From Magnetococcales bacterium (lineage in GTDB: Bacteria; Pseudomonadota; Magnetococcia; Magnetococcales; JADFZT01): a DNA stretch of 34,052 nucleotides. The position numbers and the translations under genes were made by a program. The notes beneath the pieces were generated by a model. That model searched no databases. It saw only the letters and a list, made by a program, of their open reading frames with translations, and was not told where the DNA came from. The stretch spans positions 1,523 to 35,574 of the forward strand of contig JADFZT010000052.1 of NCBI GenBank assembly GCA_015232395.1, given 5' to 3'. Positions within the stretch are counted from its first letter, which is position 1; every line of letters starts with the position of its first letter. Of the stretch, positions 23,691-32,416 are shown piece after piece.

Positions 23691-24242
23691 ATGCAGACAT
23701 TAAAATACGATTCACAACAGCTACGCCTGCTTGTGGCACTCCTCTTACTGGTGCTGGGGTGTCAACCAGCGGCCGCTTGGGCCGAAGCGGGGGATCTCAC
23801 CATCACCTCCAACAGCCTGGAGATGGACGACAAGAGACAGACCGTGGTCTTCAAGGGCAGTGTCAAGGCGATGGATGGGGAGATGTGGCTTGCGGCTGAC
23901 AAAATGACGGTTCGCTACAACTCCGACACCCAGGCCCAAAAAACCGGTGAGCGCATTCGCTCCATTCGGGCCGACGGCAACGTGGTGATCAAAAATTCCG
24001 GCCACCACGGCATGGCCAGCGCCGCTGTGTATGAAATCAACGAGCGCACCCTGAAATTGCTGGGGGGTAAAAACAACGCGGTTATCAACAAGGGCAAGGA
24101 CCGGGTGGAAGGTAAAACCATTCTATTGCGCATCGGTCAGGATCGCCGCATCGAAAAATCATCGGTTCTGGGGGAAAAGGGTGGCCGGGTCTCGGTGCGC
24201 ATCTCTCCCAAGGGAACCTCGGGCTTTTCCGGAAAACCGTGA
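23691..24242 (+). CDS. lptA: LPS transport periplasmic protein LptA
   Basis: A 183-residue OstA/LptA-family protein that forms the periplasmic bridge for LPS. A signal peptide ([20 protein letters not shown], cut near AWA-EAG) precedes the beta-jellyroll: [20 protein letters not shown], then [19 protein letters not shown] and [23 protein letters not shown] 23691 is chosen because the signal peptide begins there and GGGGAG lies 11 bases upstream; a start at 23655 would lie in the repeat tract. The hydrophobic core ends in VLGC, an imperfect lipobox, so lipidation is a remote alternative. Its stop overlaps the lptB GTG. Confidence 0.9.
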   Translation: MQTLKYDSQQLRLLVALLLLVLGCQPAAAWAEAGDLTITSNSLEMDDKRQTVVFKGSVKAMDGEMWLAADKMTVRYNSDTQAQKTGERIRSIRADGNVVIKNSGHHGMASAAVYEINERTLKLLGGKNNAVINKGKDRVEGKTILLRIGQDRRIEKSSVLGEKGGRVSVRISPKGTSGFSGKP

Positions 24243-25018
24243 CCCAATCCATGGCCAATCCTGATCCAAAAAACCACAAAGCCCCTCAAAACGATTCCCA
24301 ATGCCTGCGGGTGGAGGAGATCAAAAAAAACTATCGGGGCCGCAAGGTGGTCCGCAAGGTCAGCCTGGAGCTGAATCGGGGGGAGGTGGTGGGACTGCTG
24401 GGGCCCAACGGCGCCGGTAAAACCACCACATTCTATATGGTGGTCGGCCTCATCGCCCCGGATGGCGGCTCCATCTGGATGGATGAGTGGGATGTCACCC
24501 GGGAGCCCATGTATCGCCGGGCCCGGGCAGGCATCTCCTACCTGCCCCAGGAGCCTTCGGTCTTTCGCAAAATGACAGTACGGGATAACGTCCTGGCCAT
24601 CCTGGAGACCCTGCCACTCACCCGGGGACAGCGCCTGGAGCGCCTGGAAGAGCTACTGGTGGAGCTGGGCATCGCCCACCTCTCCCGCACCTACGGCTAC
24701 ACCCTCTCCGGCGGTGAGCGACGGCGGGTGGAAGTGGCCCGGGCGCTGGCCATCGAGCCCAAATATATTCTCCTGGATGAACCCTTTGCCGGCGTGGATC
24801 CTTTGGCGGTGGAGGATATTCAATCGATCATCCGCCACCTCAAAGCCCGGGGCATCGGCACCCTGATCACCGACCATAATGTTCGGGAAACATTGGGAAT
24901 CTGCGACCGGGCCTATATACTTTCCGAAGGTCGGGTGTTGGCCCAGGGCAATCCGGAGCAGGTGGTCCATGATCCGGGGGTACGCAAAATGTATCTGGGA
25001 GAAGATTTCCGAATGTAG
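24239..25018 (+). CDS. lptB: LPS export ABC transporter ATPase LptB
   Basis: A 259-residue ABC ATPase that powers LPS extraction with LptF and LptG, which are not in this window. Walker A is [20 protein letters not shown]; the Q-loop [17 protein letters not shown], signature LSGGERRR, Walker [14 protein letters not shown] and switch TDHNVRETL are all intact and match LptB closely. The GTG at 24239 overlaps the lptA stop (GTGA); ATG 24251 is the alternative and would remove four residues. A 25-residue hydrophilic extension precedes the usual LptB start ([15 protein letters not shown]). Confidence 0.94.
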   Translation: MTQSMANPDPKNHKAPQNDSQCLRVEEIKKNYRGRKVVRKVSLELNRGEVVGLLGPNGAGKTTTFYMVVGLIAPDGGSIWMDEWDVTREPMYRRARAGISYLPQEPSVFRKMTVRDNVLAILETLPLTRGQRLERLEELLVELGIAHLSRTYGYTLSGGERRRVEVARALAIEPKYILLDEPFAGVDPLAVEDIQSIIRHLKARGIGTLITDHNVRETLGICDRAYILSEGRVLAQGNPEQVVHDPGVRKMYLGEDFRM

Positions 25019-25208
25019 GATTCCCGGGCTTGGCGCTGCGTTTTGATCCCTCCCCCCCGACAGAACATTCGCTGTTTCCGCCACCGCTGCCGCCATCGCT
25101 TTCCTATCACTGATGGGGGCTTTAAAATAGCGACTGGGTCGTTGCCAAGAGGGTGTTTTTTTCTGGCTATAGCAAGCCTACCTAAAAATCAGACACTCTT
25201 CTCTGACT

Positions 25209-25365
25209 CGTCATCCCCGCGAAGGCGGGGATCCAGTGAGCTGATGATTGCCCTCTAAGGAAAAACCAAATCTTCAGAAAGGCCGGAGTTTTGCTGATAA
25301 AGTGAAGCAAGATTTGGAAAGTTCCGTGCCAGGCACTCTGGATTCCCGCATTCGCGGGAATGACG
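25209..25365. repeat. inverted doublet of REP-like palindromes (REPIN-like element)
   Basis: Two 28-base palindromic units, at 25209-25236 and in opposite orientation at 25338-25365, have the form CGTCATyCCCGCGAAkGCGG followed by GrATCCAG. Between them a second inverted pair, CCAAATCTT (25266-25274) and AAGATTTGG (25309-25317), makes the whole 157 bases foldable as one nested structure. Such 'CGTCAT-CCCGC' palindromes are common intergenic repeats in proteobacteria and are moved by RAYT transposases; none is in the window. Confidence 0.85.
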
Positions 25366-25508
25366 AAACAAGGGCAACGGCATATGTCCAATTCTTGATT
25401 CGAATGACTATAGCGTGTCAGGCTTCATTCCGGCTGAAGCGTGGGGCTTGGGCGCTTGTTGAATCATCCAAACGGGTGTAGCTGGCGGATTTTTTTGGCA
25501 GGATGGCT

Positions 25509-25549
25509 CATTTAAGCAACAAATCGGCCATTTAAGCGAAATAATCGGG
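25509..25549. repeat. two 20-bp tandem repeats
   Basis: CATTTAAGC occurs at 25509 and 25529. Each copy continues into an A-rich stretch ending ATCGG, giving a 20-base period with a few mismatches. Role unknown. Confidence 0.6.
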
Positions 25550-25651
25550 TATTTCGACTTTAAGTAGCCGGTGCGGGATGTTAGGTTGTCTGGAGAGGCG
25601 GCCTGAAAGGATCATCAGGCTGGGTAACACCAAACACGCAAAGGACCGCAA

Positions 25652-27124
25652 ATGGCGCTGGGGTTGGAACTAAAGCTACGAATGGGAATGCAACTGGTGA
25701 TGACGCCCCAGCTGCAGATGGCCATTCGACTCCTGCAGATGTCCAGCCTGGAGCTGGCTGATTACCTGCAGGAGGAGCTGGACAAAAATCCCCTGCTGGA
25801 GCGGGCCGACGATGGCTCGGGGAGCAGCTCGGAGGTCCAGGAAGCCCAGGAAACCCCGACCCCCACCCAGGAATCTCCGCCGGAACAGTCAGCCAAAAAA
25901 GAAGAAGCCCCCACCGACAGCGCCACCAGCGAAACCCAGCTCAACGATGAACTCCCCGTGGATGCCGACTGGTCGGATGTCTATGGTGATTCGGGCCCCG
26001 GCACCTACGAAAATTCCGGCTCCACCGAAGCCCCTCCCCTGGAAAACACCCTGACCCGAGGGGAAACCCTGGCAGACCATCTCACCTGGCAGCTGGGTGT
26101 ATCCGCCATGAACGACCGGGAGCGGGAGCTGGGGCTGATTCTGATCGACGCCATCGACGACAACGGCTATCTCACCACCAGCCTGCAGGCGATGTCGGAA
26201 CTGACCAGAATTCCCGAAGAGGAGCTGGAAGATGTTCTAACCCTGGTGCACTCCTTTGAGCCTGCCGGGGTTGGTGCCCGGGATTTGGCGGAGTGTCTGC
26301 GATTACAGCTCAAAAATCTCAAGATGGCCCGCCAGCCCTATACCGGGCTTCTGGAACATCTGAACGACCTGGCCCGGCGGGATTTTCGCAAGCTGCGGCG
26401 GATTCTCAAACTCAACGAGGAAGAACTCGCCGAAGCGGTAGCGGTGATTCACTCCCTCAACCCCAAGCCCGGGCTCGCCTTTGGTCACGACCACGCCAAC
26501 TATGTCGCACCCGACGTTTTTGTCCGCAAACACGAAGGCAAGTGGGTGGTGGAGGTCAATCCCGACACCATGCCCAAGCTGCGCATCAACCGCTACTATC
26601 AGGATAACCTGAGCAGCCGGGCCTCGGCTTCGGACAAGCGTTTTTTAACTGAAAATGCCCGTTCCGCCCAGTGGCTGATCAAAAGCCTGGAACAGCGGGC
26701 CTCTACCATCTACCGGGTGGCGGAGTCCATCGTGCGTTTTCAGCAGGATTTTCTCGACCACGGCCAGGAATATCTGAAACCCCTGATCCTCAAGGATGTG
26801 GCCGACGACATCGGGGTACACGAATCCACCACCTCCCGGGTCACCAGCAACAAATATATGCACACCCCCCGGGGTATCTTTGAGCTGAAATATTTCTTTT
26901 CCTCCTCCCTCTCTTCCCCCACCGGGGATACCCACTCCTCGGAAGCGGTCAAATATAAAATCCGCAAGCTGGTGGACAGCGAACCGCCCAGAAGGCCTTT
27001 TTCAGACGAAAAACTGGCCCGGCTTCTCCAGGAGCAAGGGGTGGAGGTGGCTCGACGGACGGTTGCCAAATATCGGGATTCCATGGGAATACCCTCTTCT
27101 TCCAGACGCAAGCAACTCTCCTGA
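25652..27124 (+). CDS. rpoN: RNA polymerase sigma-54 factor
   Basis: A 490-residue sigma factor for -24/-12 promoters. Region I (about 1-50) is the Gln/Leu-rich activator-contact part (LVMTPQLQMAIRLLQMSSLE). An acidic, Glu/Pro/Ser-rich region II follows (about 52-125), then the core-binding domain, the helix-turn-helix VHESTTSRVTSNKYMHTPRG and the RpoN box ARRTVAKYRDSMGIPSS near the end. AAGGA (25641-25645) lies six bases before the ATG. It sits in the classic place after lptB. The next gene starts 260 bases on; in many relatives a hibernation factor gene fills that space, but none is seen here. Confidence 0.96.
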   Translation: MALGLELKLRMGMQLVMTPQLQMAIRLLQMSSLELADYLQEELDKNPLLERADDGSGSSSEVQEAQETPTPTQESPPEQSAKKEEAPTDSATSETQLNDELPVDADWSDVYGDSGPGTYENSGSTEAPPLENTLTRGETLADHLTWQLGVSAMNDRERELGLILIDAIDDNGYLTTSLQAMSELTRIPEEELEDVLTLVHSFEPAGVGARDLAECLRLQLKNLKMARQPYTGLLEHLNDLARRDFRKLRRILKLNEEELAEAVAVIHSLNPKPGLAFGHDHANYVAPDVFVRKHEGKWVVEVNPDTMPKLRINRYYQDNLSSRASASDKRFLTENARSAQWLIKSLEQRASTIYRVAESIVRFQQDFLDHGQEYLKPLILKDVADDIGVHESTTSRVTSNKYMHTPRGIFELKYFFSSSLSSPTGDTHSSEAVKYKIRKLVDSEPPRRPFSDEKLARLLQEQGVEVARRTVAKYRDSMGIPSSSRRKQLS

Positions 27125-27384
27125 CGCCAGGAATCCTCCCTTAAGAGGGGTGGGTAAGCCTGCTGTCCGGAAACACCGACGGCAACGGGACCGGCAAAAA
27201 AACGAAGAAAAACAGAACAGGAAACAACCCGAGGGGGGGCAGACTCAGGGGGAGCTTATCCTCCCTGCCGACGATGGTTATTACCAACCCTGGACGGGTC
27301 AAAAACAAAAAAACCAACCAGAGACCACTCTGGCGTTTATAAAACCAATCGGATCAGACTTTCAGCAACGAAGCTCAAACCATC

Positions 27385-27843
27385 ATGCAAATGCAACAGC
27401 TATTGGCTCCATCCCGGGTTATCGTCGATATGGCGGTGGATGACAAGAAGGCGGTCCTCTCCCAGATGGCCGAAATCCTGGCGGCAGACCTGCCCGACGT
27501 CTCTGCCGGAGAAATCTTGCAGGTCTTCAAAGAACGGGAACAACTGGGCACCACAGGCATCGGTCAGGGCATTGCCATTCCCCACGGCAAACTGGTGGGG
27601 ATCACCACGCCCATGGCCGCTCTGGCGCGGGTTTCCGGGGGGATCGATTTTGACGCCATGGATGGCAAGTCAGTGCACCTGGTGATGGCGCTGCTTTCGC
27701 CTTTGGGCTCCAGCGTTCCCCACCTGAAAGCCCTTTCGTCCATCTCCCGCCTGTTACGCAGCCAAGCCTCCCGGGATCGACTCCTGGCAGCCTCGGATGC
27801 CCAGGCGCTCTTTGAGGCCACTTTGGCGTTCAACGAGGAGTGA
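27385..27843 (+). CDS. ptsN: nitrogen-regulatory PTS EIIA protein
   Basis: A 152-residue EIIA-Ntr domain. Phosphorylatable His67 lies in GTTGIGQGIAIPHGKL, the family signature, and the C-terminal part (KSVHLVMALLSPLGSSVPHL, then [12 protein letters not shown]) completes the PTS EIIA type 2 fold. It receives phosphate from HPr and acts as a regulator, for example of potassium uptake in enteric bacteria, rather than in sugar uptake. No EIIB or EIIC is present. It overlaps rapZ at TGATG. Confidence 0.94.
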   Translation: MQMQQLLAPSRVIVDMAVDDKKAVLSQMAEILAADLPDVSAGEILQVFKEREQLGTTGIGQGIAIPHGKLVGITTPMAALARVSGGIDFDAMDGKSVHLVMALLSPLGSSVPHLKALSSISRLLRSQASRDRLLAASDAQALFEATLAFNEE

Positions 27844-28748
27844 TGGTGAAGCCCCCCCAAAAAATCCGTCGCTTGGTCCTGGTTGCCGGGATGAGTGGTG
27901 CGGGCAAATCGAGTGCTCTGAAATATCTGGAGGATCAGGGCTTTTACTGGATGGACAACCCGCCCATGCAGCTCATCATCCCCTTTGTGGAACACTTTTT
28001 CGATGAAGAGGACCATTTTCGTCAGGTCGCCATCGGCATTCATATCCGCAACCGGGACTGCCTGGCCACCTTTACCAGCTTTCATCAACGCCTGGCGGCC
28101 ATGGCCGAACGTTTTGAAATGATTTTTTTGGAGGCGGGTTTCGAACGCCTGGTCACCCGCTATCGGGAAACCCGTCGGCGCCACCCCCTGGCCCAGGGCC
28201 GCACCGTGCGGGAGGCGATTTTGCTGGAGGCTTCCTGGCTTGCAGGGGTGCGGGCCATGGCGGATCTGATCATCGACACCTCCCACATTACGGTCCATCA
28301 ACTCAAGGAGCGCCTGGACCAGCTGTTTCAAGAAGGTGAAGGCGACGATCTGCGGGTCTTCATCCGCTCCTTCGGGTTTAAATATGGCACCAACACCGAC
28401 GCGGACATGGTGCTGGACGGGCGTTTTTTGGCCAATCCCTATTATGACCCGCAACTGCGCCCCCTCACCGGTTTGGATGAACCGGTGAAAAATTTTTTGG
28501 AGCAGGAGGGGGAGGCGCAACTTTTTCTCGACCATCTCCAATCCCTCTTCACCTATCTGATCCCCCGCTATCGTCAGGAAAAAAAACGCTATCTCACCGT
28601 GGATATCGGCTGTACCGGAGGGCGTCACCGTTCGGTCTATCTGGTGGAGCGGCTGGTGGAACGACTTCGGGAGCAGGCGGGCTATCAAGTTTTGATTCAA
28701 CACCTGGATGTGGCCCGGGAGACCCCCCGGGGCTCCAGAGGCTCCTAG
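27843..28748 (+). CDS. rapZ: RNase adaptor / nucleotide-binding protein RapZ
   Basis: A 301-residue protein. The N-terminal Walker A RLVLVAGMSGAGKSSALKYL, then DLIIDTSHITVHQLKERL, and the C-terminal domain with FIRSFGFKYGTNTDADMVLD and VDIGCTGGRHRSVYLVERL are diagnostic of RapZ (YvcJ). In E. coli RapZ presents small RNAs to RNase E and senses amino-sugar supply. ATG 27843-27845 shares a base with the ptsN stop and follows GAGGAG; a GTG at 27840 is the alternative. It lies between ptsN and the HPr gene, as in enteric bacteria. Confidence 0.93.
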   Translation: MVKPPQKIRRLVLVAGMSGAGKSSALKYLEDQGFYWMDNPPMQLIIPFVEHFFDEEDHFRQVAIGIHIRNRDCLATFTSFHQRLAAMAERFEMIFLEAGFERLVTRYRETRRRHPLAQGRTVREAILLEASWLAGVRAMADLIIDTSHITVHQLKERLDQLFQEGEGDDLRVFIRSFGFKYGTNTDADMVLDGRFLANPYYDPQLRPLTGLDEPVKNFLEQEGEAQLFLDHLQSLFTYLIPRYRQEKKRYLTVDIGCTGGRHRSVYLVERLVERLREQAGYQVLIQHLDVARETPRGSRGS

Positions 28749-28757
28749 GAGTGCGCC

Positions 28758-29036
28758 ATGCCCCAACGGGAAGTGACCATCATCAACCGCCTGGGGATGC
28801 ATACCCGGGCTGCCGCCAAGTTTGTCAAGGCAGCGGCCCTCTATGAATCGGAAATCCGCTTGATCAAGGGCGATATTGAGGTGGACGGCAAGTCCATCAT
28901 CAGCATCATGATGCTGGCTGCAGCCAAAGGGGACCGGGTGATTATTCGCGCCATCGGATCGGACGAACAGAAAGCTTTGGAAGATCTCTCAAAATTGATC
29001 GGCAAAAAATTCGGCGAAGATCGCAAAGGACGATGA
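28758..29036 (+). CDS. ptsH: phosphocarrier protein HPr (NPr-like)
   Basis: A 92-residue HPr. His15 in NRLGMHTRAAAKFVK is the site phosphorylated by enzyme I. Ser46 in DGKSIISIMML is conserved at the position used by HPr kinase in other bacteria, although no hprK is in the window. With no sugar EII nearby, it most likely passes phosphate to PtsN (NPr role). Its stop overlaps the ptsI start by ATGA (29033-29036). The ten-base gap from rapZ places it in one operon. Confidence 0.93.
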   Translation: MPQREVTIINRLGMHTRAAAKFVKAAALYESEIRLIKGDIEVDGKSIISIMMLAAAKGDRVIIRAIGSDEQKALEDLSKLIGKKFGEDRKGR

Positions 29037-30928
29037 CCGGCCCTTCCGACACATCCCGGCCTGCTTCCCCCCCTGAACCAAAAAGCTCTTCTGGAGTCTT
29101 GAATGGTGCCCAAGCCCATGGCGAGCCGGGAAACAGTTCCCTGCCCGGCCCCGACCTCTCCCCGGAGTCCACCCTGCGGGGTATTCCCGTCTCTCCGGGG
29201 ATCGCCATCGGTACAGCTCACCTCATCGCCCGGGGCATGCCCGACTCTCCGGAATATTGCGTCACCCCCGACCACCTGGATGGCGAACGACAGCGTTTTT
29301 TCGATGCCGTCACACTCTCCTGCCAGCAGATTCAGGAAATCCGTGATCGCCTCAAAGGAGGCAAGCACAACCAGGAGATGCTCTACATCCTGGAAGCCCA
29401 TCTGCTGATCCTGGAAGACAACCAGATGCGCCAAGGACCTCTCGCCCATATCAACAACCAACGCTGCAATGCCGAATGGGCGGTGAAACGCTATCTGGGG
29501 GATATCATGGCGGTCTTTGACCGCATGGAAGACAGCTATCTGAGGGAAAAAAAGCGGGATATCGAAGAGGTCGGCAAGCGGATTCTCAACAACCTCATGG
29601 GCAACCGTTTCGAAACCTTTTCCGACTTTCCCGAGCCGGTCATCCTGGTGGCCCAGGAGTTTACCCCGTCGGACACCCTCCTGATGGATCAGGATAAAGT
29701 CCTCGGTTTTGTGACCGAAGTGGGGGGGCGCACCTCCCACACCGCCATCCTGGCCAAATCCCTGGGCATCCCTGCCATTGTCGGGGTAAAAGGAGCTACC
29801 AGCCAGGCCCGAACCGGTGACCGGTTGGTGGTGGACGGCCTCTCGGGCAAAATGGCCATCAACCCCGGGTTGGGGGCGATTGACCGTTTTGAAACCAGGC
29901 GCAACAGCTTCCGCTCCTACCGCAAGCAGATGATTCAGGAGAGCAGTGAGCCAGCCCTCACCAAAGATGGCCACCGGGTTCGTCTGAAAGCCAATATCGA
30001 ATTTTCCCACGATGCCAAAAAAGCCACCCTCGTCGGTGCCGATGGCATTGGACTCTATCGCACCGAACACCTCTACATGAACCGCACCACCCTGCCCAGC
30101 GAAGAAGAGCTTTATCAAGCTTTTCTGGAGGCGGGAAAAGTGATGACGGGTGGACCGATCACCATTCGCACCATCGATGTGGGGGGAGAAAAACAGGCGG
30201 ACGCCTTTCGCCTCAACCGGGACAGCTCCGGTATCAATCCAGCCCTGGGGCTGCAAGCGATCCGCCTCTGCCTGAGGCAGGAGAAGGCGGTTTTCAACAC
30301 CCAGCTGCGTGCCCTCCTGCGCGCAAGCGCCAAGGCGGACATCCGCATTTTGCTCCCCATGATCACCGGTCTGGAAGAGCTGGAAGAGGCTCTGGAACTG
30401 CTGGCGGAAGCCAAGGAAGCCCTGGTGCGGGAGGATATCCCCTTTGATCCCGGGATTCAGGTGGGGATCATGGTGGAGGTTCCTTCGGCGGCTCTGTGTG
30501 CCGACCAACTCGCCCCCCGGGTCGATTTTTTCAACATCGGCACCAACGATCTCATCCAGTTTGCTCTGGCCGTGGATCGGATGAACGAATCGGTCGCCTA
30601 TCTCTATGCCCCTTCCCATCCAGCGGTTTTACGCCTCATCGACATGACCGTACGAGCAGCCCGTTCCCACGGCATTTCAGTCTCCCTCTGTGGTGAAATG
30701 GCCGGTGATCCCCGTTTTGCGGTGCTGCTGGTGGGCATGGGTCTGGATGAGCTTTCCATCACCCCCAACTGCCTGCCCATGATTCGCAAAACCATTCGGG
30801 AGGTTGAACATAAAAAGGTCGTTGAACTAGCCCGATCGGTGATGGAGCGCAACTCCCACGAATCGATTACCGCTCAACTGGGGGAATTTCTCAACGATAA
30901 TCTGGGTTCTGACCACATCTTTCACTGA
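29033..30928 (+). CDS. ptsI: phosphoenolpyruvate-protein phosphotransferase, enzyme I
   Basis: A 631-residue enzyme I that takes phosphate from PEP and gives it to HPr. The core starts at LRGIPVSPGIAIGTAHL (about 48). Active His236 lies in GGRTSHTAILAKSLGIPAIV; the PEP-binding barrel has GADGIGLYRTEHLYM, then FFNIGTNDLIQFALAVDR, and Cys553 in SLCGEMAGDP. There is no N-terminal GAF domain, so it is not an EI-Ntr (PtsP) form. Instead, a 47-residue Pro/Ser-rich, probably disordered extension precedes the core. The ATGA overlap with the HPr gene supports the long start, but no good ribosome site or alternative ATG was found. Confidence 0.94.
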   Translation: MTGPSDTSRPASPPEPKSSSGVLNGAQAHGEPGNSSLPGPDLSPESTLRGIPVSPGIAIGTAHLIARGMPDSPEYCVTPDHLDGERQRFFDAVTLSCQQIQEIRDRLKGGKHNQEMLYILEAHLLILEDNQMRQGPLAHINNQRCNAEWAVKRYLGDIMAVFDRMEDSYLREKKRDIEEVGKRILNNLMGNRFETFSDFPEPVILVAQEFTPSDTLLMDQDKVLGFVTEVGGRTSHTAILAKSLGIPAIVGVKGATSQARTGDRLVVDGLSGKMAINPGLGAIDRFETRRNSFRSYRKQMIQESSEPALTKDGHRVRLKANIEFSHDAKKATLVGADGIGLYRTEHLYMNRTTLPSEEELYQAFLEAGKVMTGGPITIRTIDVGGEKQADAFRLNRDSSGINPALGLQAIRLCLRQEKAVFNTQLRALLRASAKADIRILLPMITGLEELEEALELLAEAKEALVREDIPFDPGIQVGIMVEVPSAALCADQLAPRVDFFNIGTNDLIQFALAVDRMNESVAYLYAPSHPAVLRLIDMTVRAARSHGISVSLCGEMAGDPRFAVLLVGMGLDELSITPNCLPMIRKTIREVEHKKVVELARSVMERNSHESITAQLGEFLNDNLGSDHIFH

Positions 30929-31199
30929 CCCTTTTTCAAAATCCTCTTTCCCTGGAACAAGCTATTTATCAATCACTTGATCTTTCATTCTTCCCCCGTC
31001 ACGACGCTTCCGACACCAAAATCAATGGACAAATTATCGATAGCGAAGAGGTTCTGCCTTGTGATATTCTGTGGAATGGTCATCAAGGACACTTGGCCAG
31101 GATCCACCTCCGACCCTTTTTCCCCTGGCCCTTTCGATTAATCCTTTTGAATGATCCTTCTTTTTTTCCATCACTTCATCCCCATTCGGAGCTTCATCC

Positions 31200-32366
31200 A
31201 TGAGCCGACAATTCCTCTTCACCTCCGAGTCCGTTTCCGAAGGTCATCCGGACAAGATGGCCGATCAGATATCCGATGCTGTTCTCGACGCCCTCCTCAC
31301 TCAGGATCCCAAAAGCCGCGTCGCCTGCGAAACCATGATCTCCACCGGCTTTGTCACCATCGCCGGTGAAATCACCACCGATGCGGTGGTGGACTATACC
31401 CAGACTGTCCGGGACACCGTTCGTGAGATTGGCTACACCTCCTCCGACATGGGCTTTGATGCCGACTCCTGTGCGGTGTTGGTCTCCCTGGACAAACAAT
31501 CTGTGGATATCGCCCAAGGGGTGAACGAAGGAGAAGGGATCGATCTCGACCAGGGAGCCGGTGATCAGGGACTCATGTTCGGCTACGCCGTCAAAGAGAC
31601 CCCGGTGTTGATGCCCGCCCCCATCCACTATGCCCATCGCCTGGTGGAAAAACAGGCCCAGGTCCGCAAGGCAGGTAAGCTGGCCTGGCTGAGACCCGAT
31701 GCCAAGAGCCAGGTGACCATCCGCTATGTGGACGGCAAACCCCAAGAGATCGATGCGGTGGTGCTCTCCACCCAGCACGACCCGGATGTGGACCACAAAA
31801 CCCTGGAAGAGGCGGTGATTGAAGAGATCATCAAGCCCACTCTGCCCCCCGAACTCCTCAAGGGGGATGCCAAATATTATATCAATCCCACGGGACGCTT
31901 TGTCATTGGTGGCCCGGTGGGGGATTGTGGCCTGACGGGGCGCAAGATCATTGTCGACACCTACGGCGGTACCGGCCACCACGGTGGCGGCGCTTTTTCC
32001 GGCAAGGATCCCACCAAGGTCGACCGCTCCTCCGCCTATATGGGACGCTATGTGGCGAAAAATATCGTCGCAGCCGGTCTCGCCTATCGCTGTGAGGTGC
32101 AAGTGGCCTACGCCATCGGTGTGGCCAATCCGGTTTCGATGATGGTGGATACGTTTGGAACGGGCACCATCCCCGATGCCAAAATCGAACAGCTGGTTGC
32201 CGAGGTGTTTGACATGCGCCCCAAAGCGATCATCCAGCAGCTGGATCTCTTGCGCCCCATCTACCGCCAAAGCGCCGCTTACGGCCACTTTGGGCGTGAG
32301 ATTGCTGATTTTACCTGGGAAAAAACCGACAAGGCCCAAGCACTCAAAGATGCCGCCGGCCTGTAA
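31200..32366 (+). CDS. metK: S-adenosylmethionine synthetase
   Basis: A 388-residue enzyme that makes S-adenosylmethionine from methionine and [23 protein letters not shown] begins the protein; [12 protein letters not shown], then [19 protein letters not shown] and [19 protein letters not shown], are the conserved signatures, with the P-loop-like GGGAFSGKD and the catalytic His in EGHPDK intact. The 271 bases before it contain no gene and no SAM riboswitch that I recognise. ahcY follows after 50 bases, so the two methyl-cycle genes are probably co-transcribed. Confidence 0.96.
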   Translation: MSRQFLFTSESVSEGHPDKMADQISDAVLDALLTQDPKSRVACETMISTGFVTIAGEITTDAVVDYTQTVRDTVREIGYTSSDMGFDADSCAVLVSLDKQSVDIAQGVNEGEGIDLDQGAGDQGLMFGYAVKETPVLMPAPIHYAHRLVEKQAQVRKAGKLAWLRPDAKSQVTIRYVDGKPQEIDAVVLSTQHDPDVDHKTLEEAVIEEIIKPTLPPELLKGDAKYYINPTGRFVIGGPVGDCGLTGRKIIVDTYGGTGHHGGGAFSGKDPTKVDRSSAYMGRYVAKNIVAAGLAYRCEVQVAYAIGVANPVSMMVDTFGTGTIPDAKIEQLVAEVFDMRPKAIIQQLDLLRPIYRQSAAYGHFGREIADFTWEKTDKAQALKDAAGL

Positions 32367-32416
32367 GCTTCAAACGCTAACCAAACACGACTCTCTAAGC
32401 TGGCAAGGATACTTTA

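Larger units (their letters stand above)
25019..25651. other. 633-base intergenic region before rpoN
   Basis: No gene supported. It contains an inverted pair of REP-like palindromes (25209-25365), a 20-bp tandem duplication (25509-25549) and a small stem GCCTGA/TCAGGC at 25601-25620 just before the rpoN ribosome site. No clear promoter boxes were found. Confidence 0.65.

Noticed and set aside
27125-27384. Hibernation factor gene (hpf) between rpoN and ptsN
   Set aside because: No frame in this stretch encodes an HPF-like protein, and the open frames lack a ribosome site or conserved pattern.
28841-30619. Long open frame antisense to ptsH/ptsI, and similar long antisense frames over metK, the histidine kinase and asnB
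   Set aside because: They are shadows of strongly recognised genes in GC-rich DNA; their products are rich in His/Gly/Pro and match no family.
30929-31199. SAM or SAH riboswitch before metK
   Set aside because: I looked for the conserved cores of known SAM/SAH riboswitches and for a terminator-antiterminator pair and saw neither; the gap before ahcY is only 50 bases.
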